Source: Actinomycetes bacterium
Lineage (GTDB): Bacteria > Actinomycetota > Actinomycetes > Mycobacteriales > Mycobacteriaceae
DNA: 5,990 nucleotides
Direction of reading: 5' to 3'
NCBI GenBank assembly: GCA_022600695.1
Contig: JAHZJY010000163.1
Coordinates: forward strand, 1-5,990
Shown in pieces: positions 5,827 to 5,990 of this stretch (position 1 is its first letter; every line of letters starts with the position of its first letter). Position numbers and translations under genes: made by a program. A model generated the notes under the pieces. It made no database searches. It saw nothing but the letters and a program-made list of their open reading frames with translations, and was not told the DNA's origin.

Positions 5827-5990
5827 GTGAGCACAGCGGGCCGTCGCGCCGCCGAACACGAACCGATCGCCCGGGTGTTGCCGATGCTGTCGGTGCCACA
5901 CCTGGACCGCGAGTTCGACTACCTGGTGTCGGCGGAACAGTCCGACGACGCGCAGCCGGGCGTGCGGGTTCGGGTGCGCTTCCACGGCCG
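5827..5990 (+). CDS. priA: Primosomal protein N' (PriA helicase), N-terminal fragment cut by the window
   Basis: Only the first 54 codons are present; the gene continues off the right edge. The visible part, including VLPMLSVPHLDREFDYLV and the PGVRVRVRFHG segment, matches the start of the PriA 3'-DNA-binding domain, whose family begins with the same 'leaf-like' strand order (V..PL....FDY.VP.....G..V.V.FG in general form). PriA recognises stalled forks and D-loops and reloads the replication machinery; actinobacterial PriA proteins are often annotated as probable or helicase-inactive forms, which cannot be judged here. GTG 5827 is chosen because it precedes the conserved block; GGGAGG (5818-5823) lies only 3 nt upstream, a rather short spacing. 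It follows the vWA gene by 20 bp, suggesting one transcript. Its position close to lipH/lipI matches recalled M. tuberculosis gene order. Confidence 0.88.
   Translation, partial: MSTAGRRAAEHEPIARVLPMLSVPHLDREFDYLVSAEQSDDAQPGVRVRVRFHG

Noticed and set aside
5126..5899. A 257-codon minus-strand open frame spanning the vWA gene and the priA start
   Set aside because: Antisense to two recognisable genes and crosses their intergenic gap; no domain seen.

Overview
This high-GC window looks like an actinobacterial chromosome, most likely a mycobacterium (Mycobacterium or Mycolicibacterium). The evidence is GTG starts, strong C/G codon bias, leaderless-looking promoters, a hemophore-type secreted protein of a mycobacterial family, and recalled synteny with the M. 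tuberculosis metK - lipH/lipI - priA neighbourhood. Species cannot be fixed from the sequence alone.

Layout from left to right: (1) metK, S-adenosylmethionine synthetase, complete on the plus strand from GTG at 40. (2) A perfect 13-bp hairpin just after metK, shared by two converging genes. (3) On the minus strand, a small secreted hemophore-like protein (1306-1686) lies downstream of a hormone-sensitive-lipase-family esterase of LipH/LipI type (1769-2764). (4) A 195-bp spacer with a perfect 14-bp tandem duplication. (5) A 666-residue minus-strand membrane protein: about eight transmembrane segments, a PAS domain, a short helical linker and an RsbU/SpoIIE-type PP2C phosphatase (2960-4960). 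(6) A 192-bp divergent intergenic region with a second, unrelated 14-bp tandem duplication. (7) On the plus strand, a 217-residue von Willebrand factor A (vWA) protein with an intact metal-binding MIDAS, followed 20 bp later by the first 54 codons of priA, the primosomal helicase, which runs off the window.

metK and priA are housekeeping genes bounding a variable block. The least ordinary part is that block: a membrane-anchored PAS-SpoIIE phosphatase divergently arranged with a vWA protein. This suggests an orphan partner-switching or signal-sensing module, but no anti-sigma kinase, STAS anti-anti-sigma factor or sigma factor is present here to name its target. The esterase and phosphatase genes both show a TANNNT -10 hexamer exactly 6 nt before a start codon, with no Shine-Dalgarno sequence, which is the signature of leaderless transcripts. 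No RNA genes, insertion sequences, CRISPR arrays or phage genes were seen. No intergenic stretch exceeds 300 bp.
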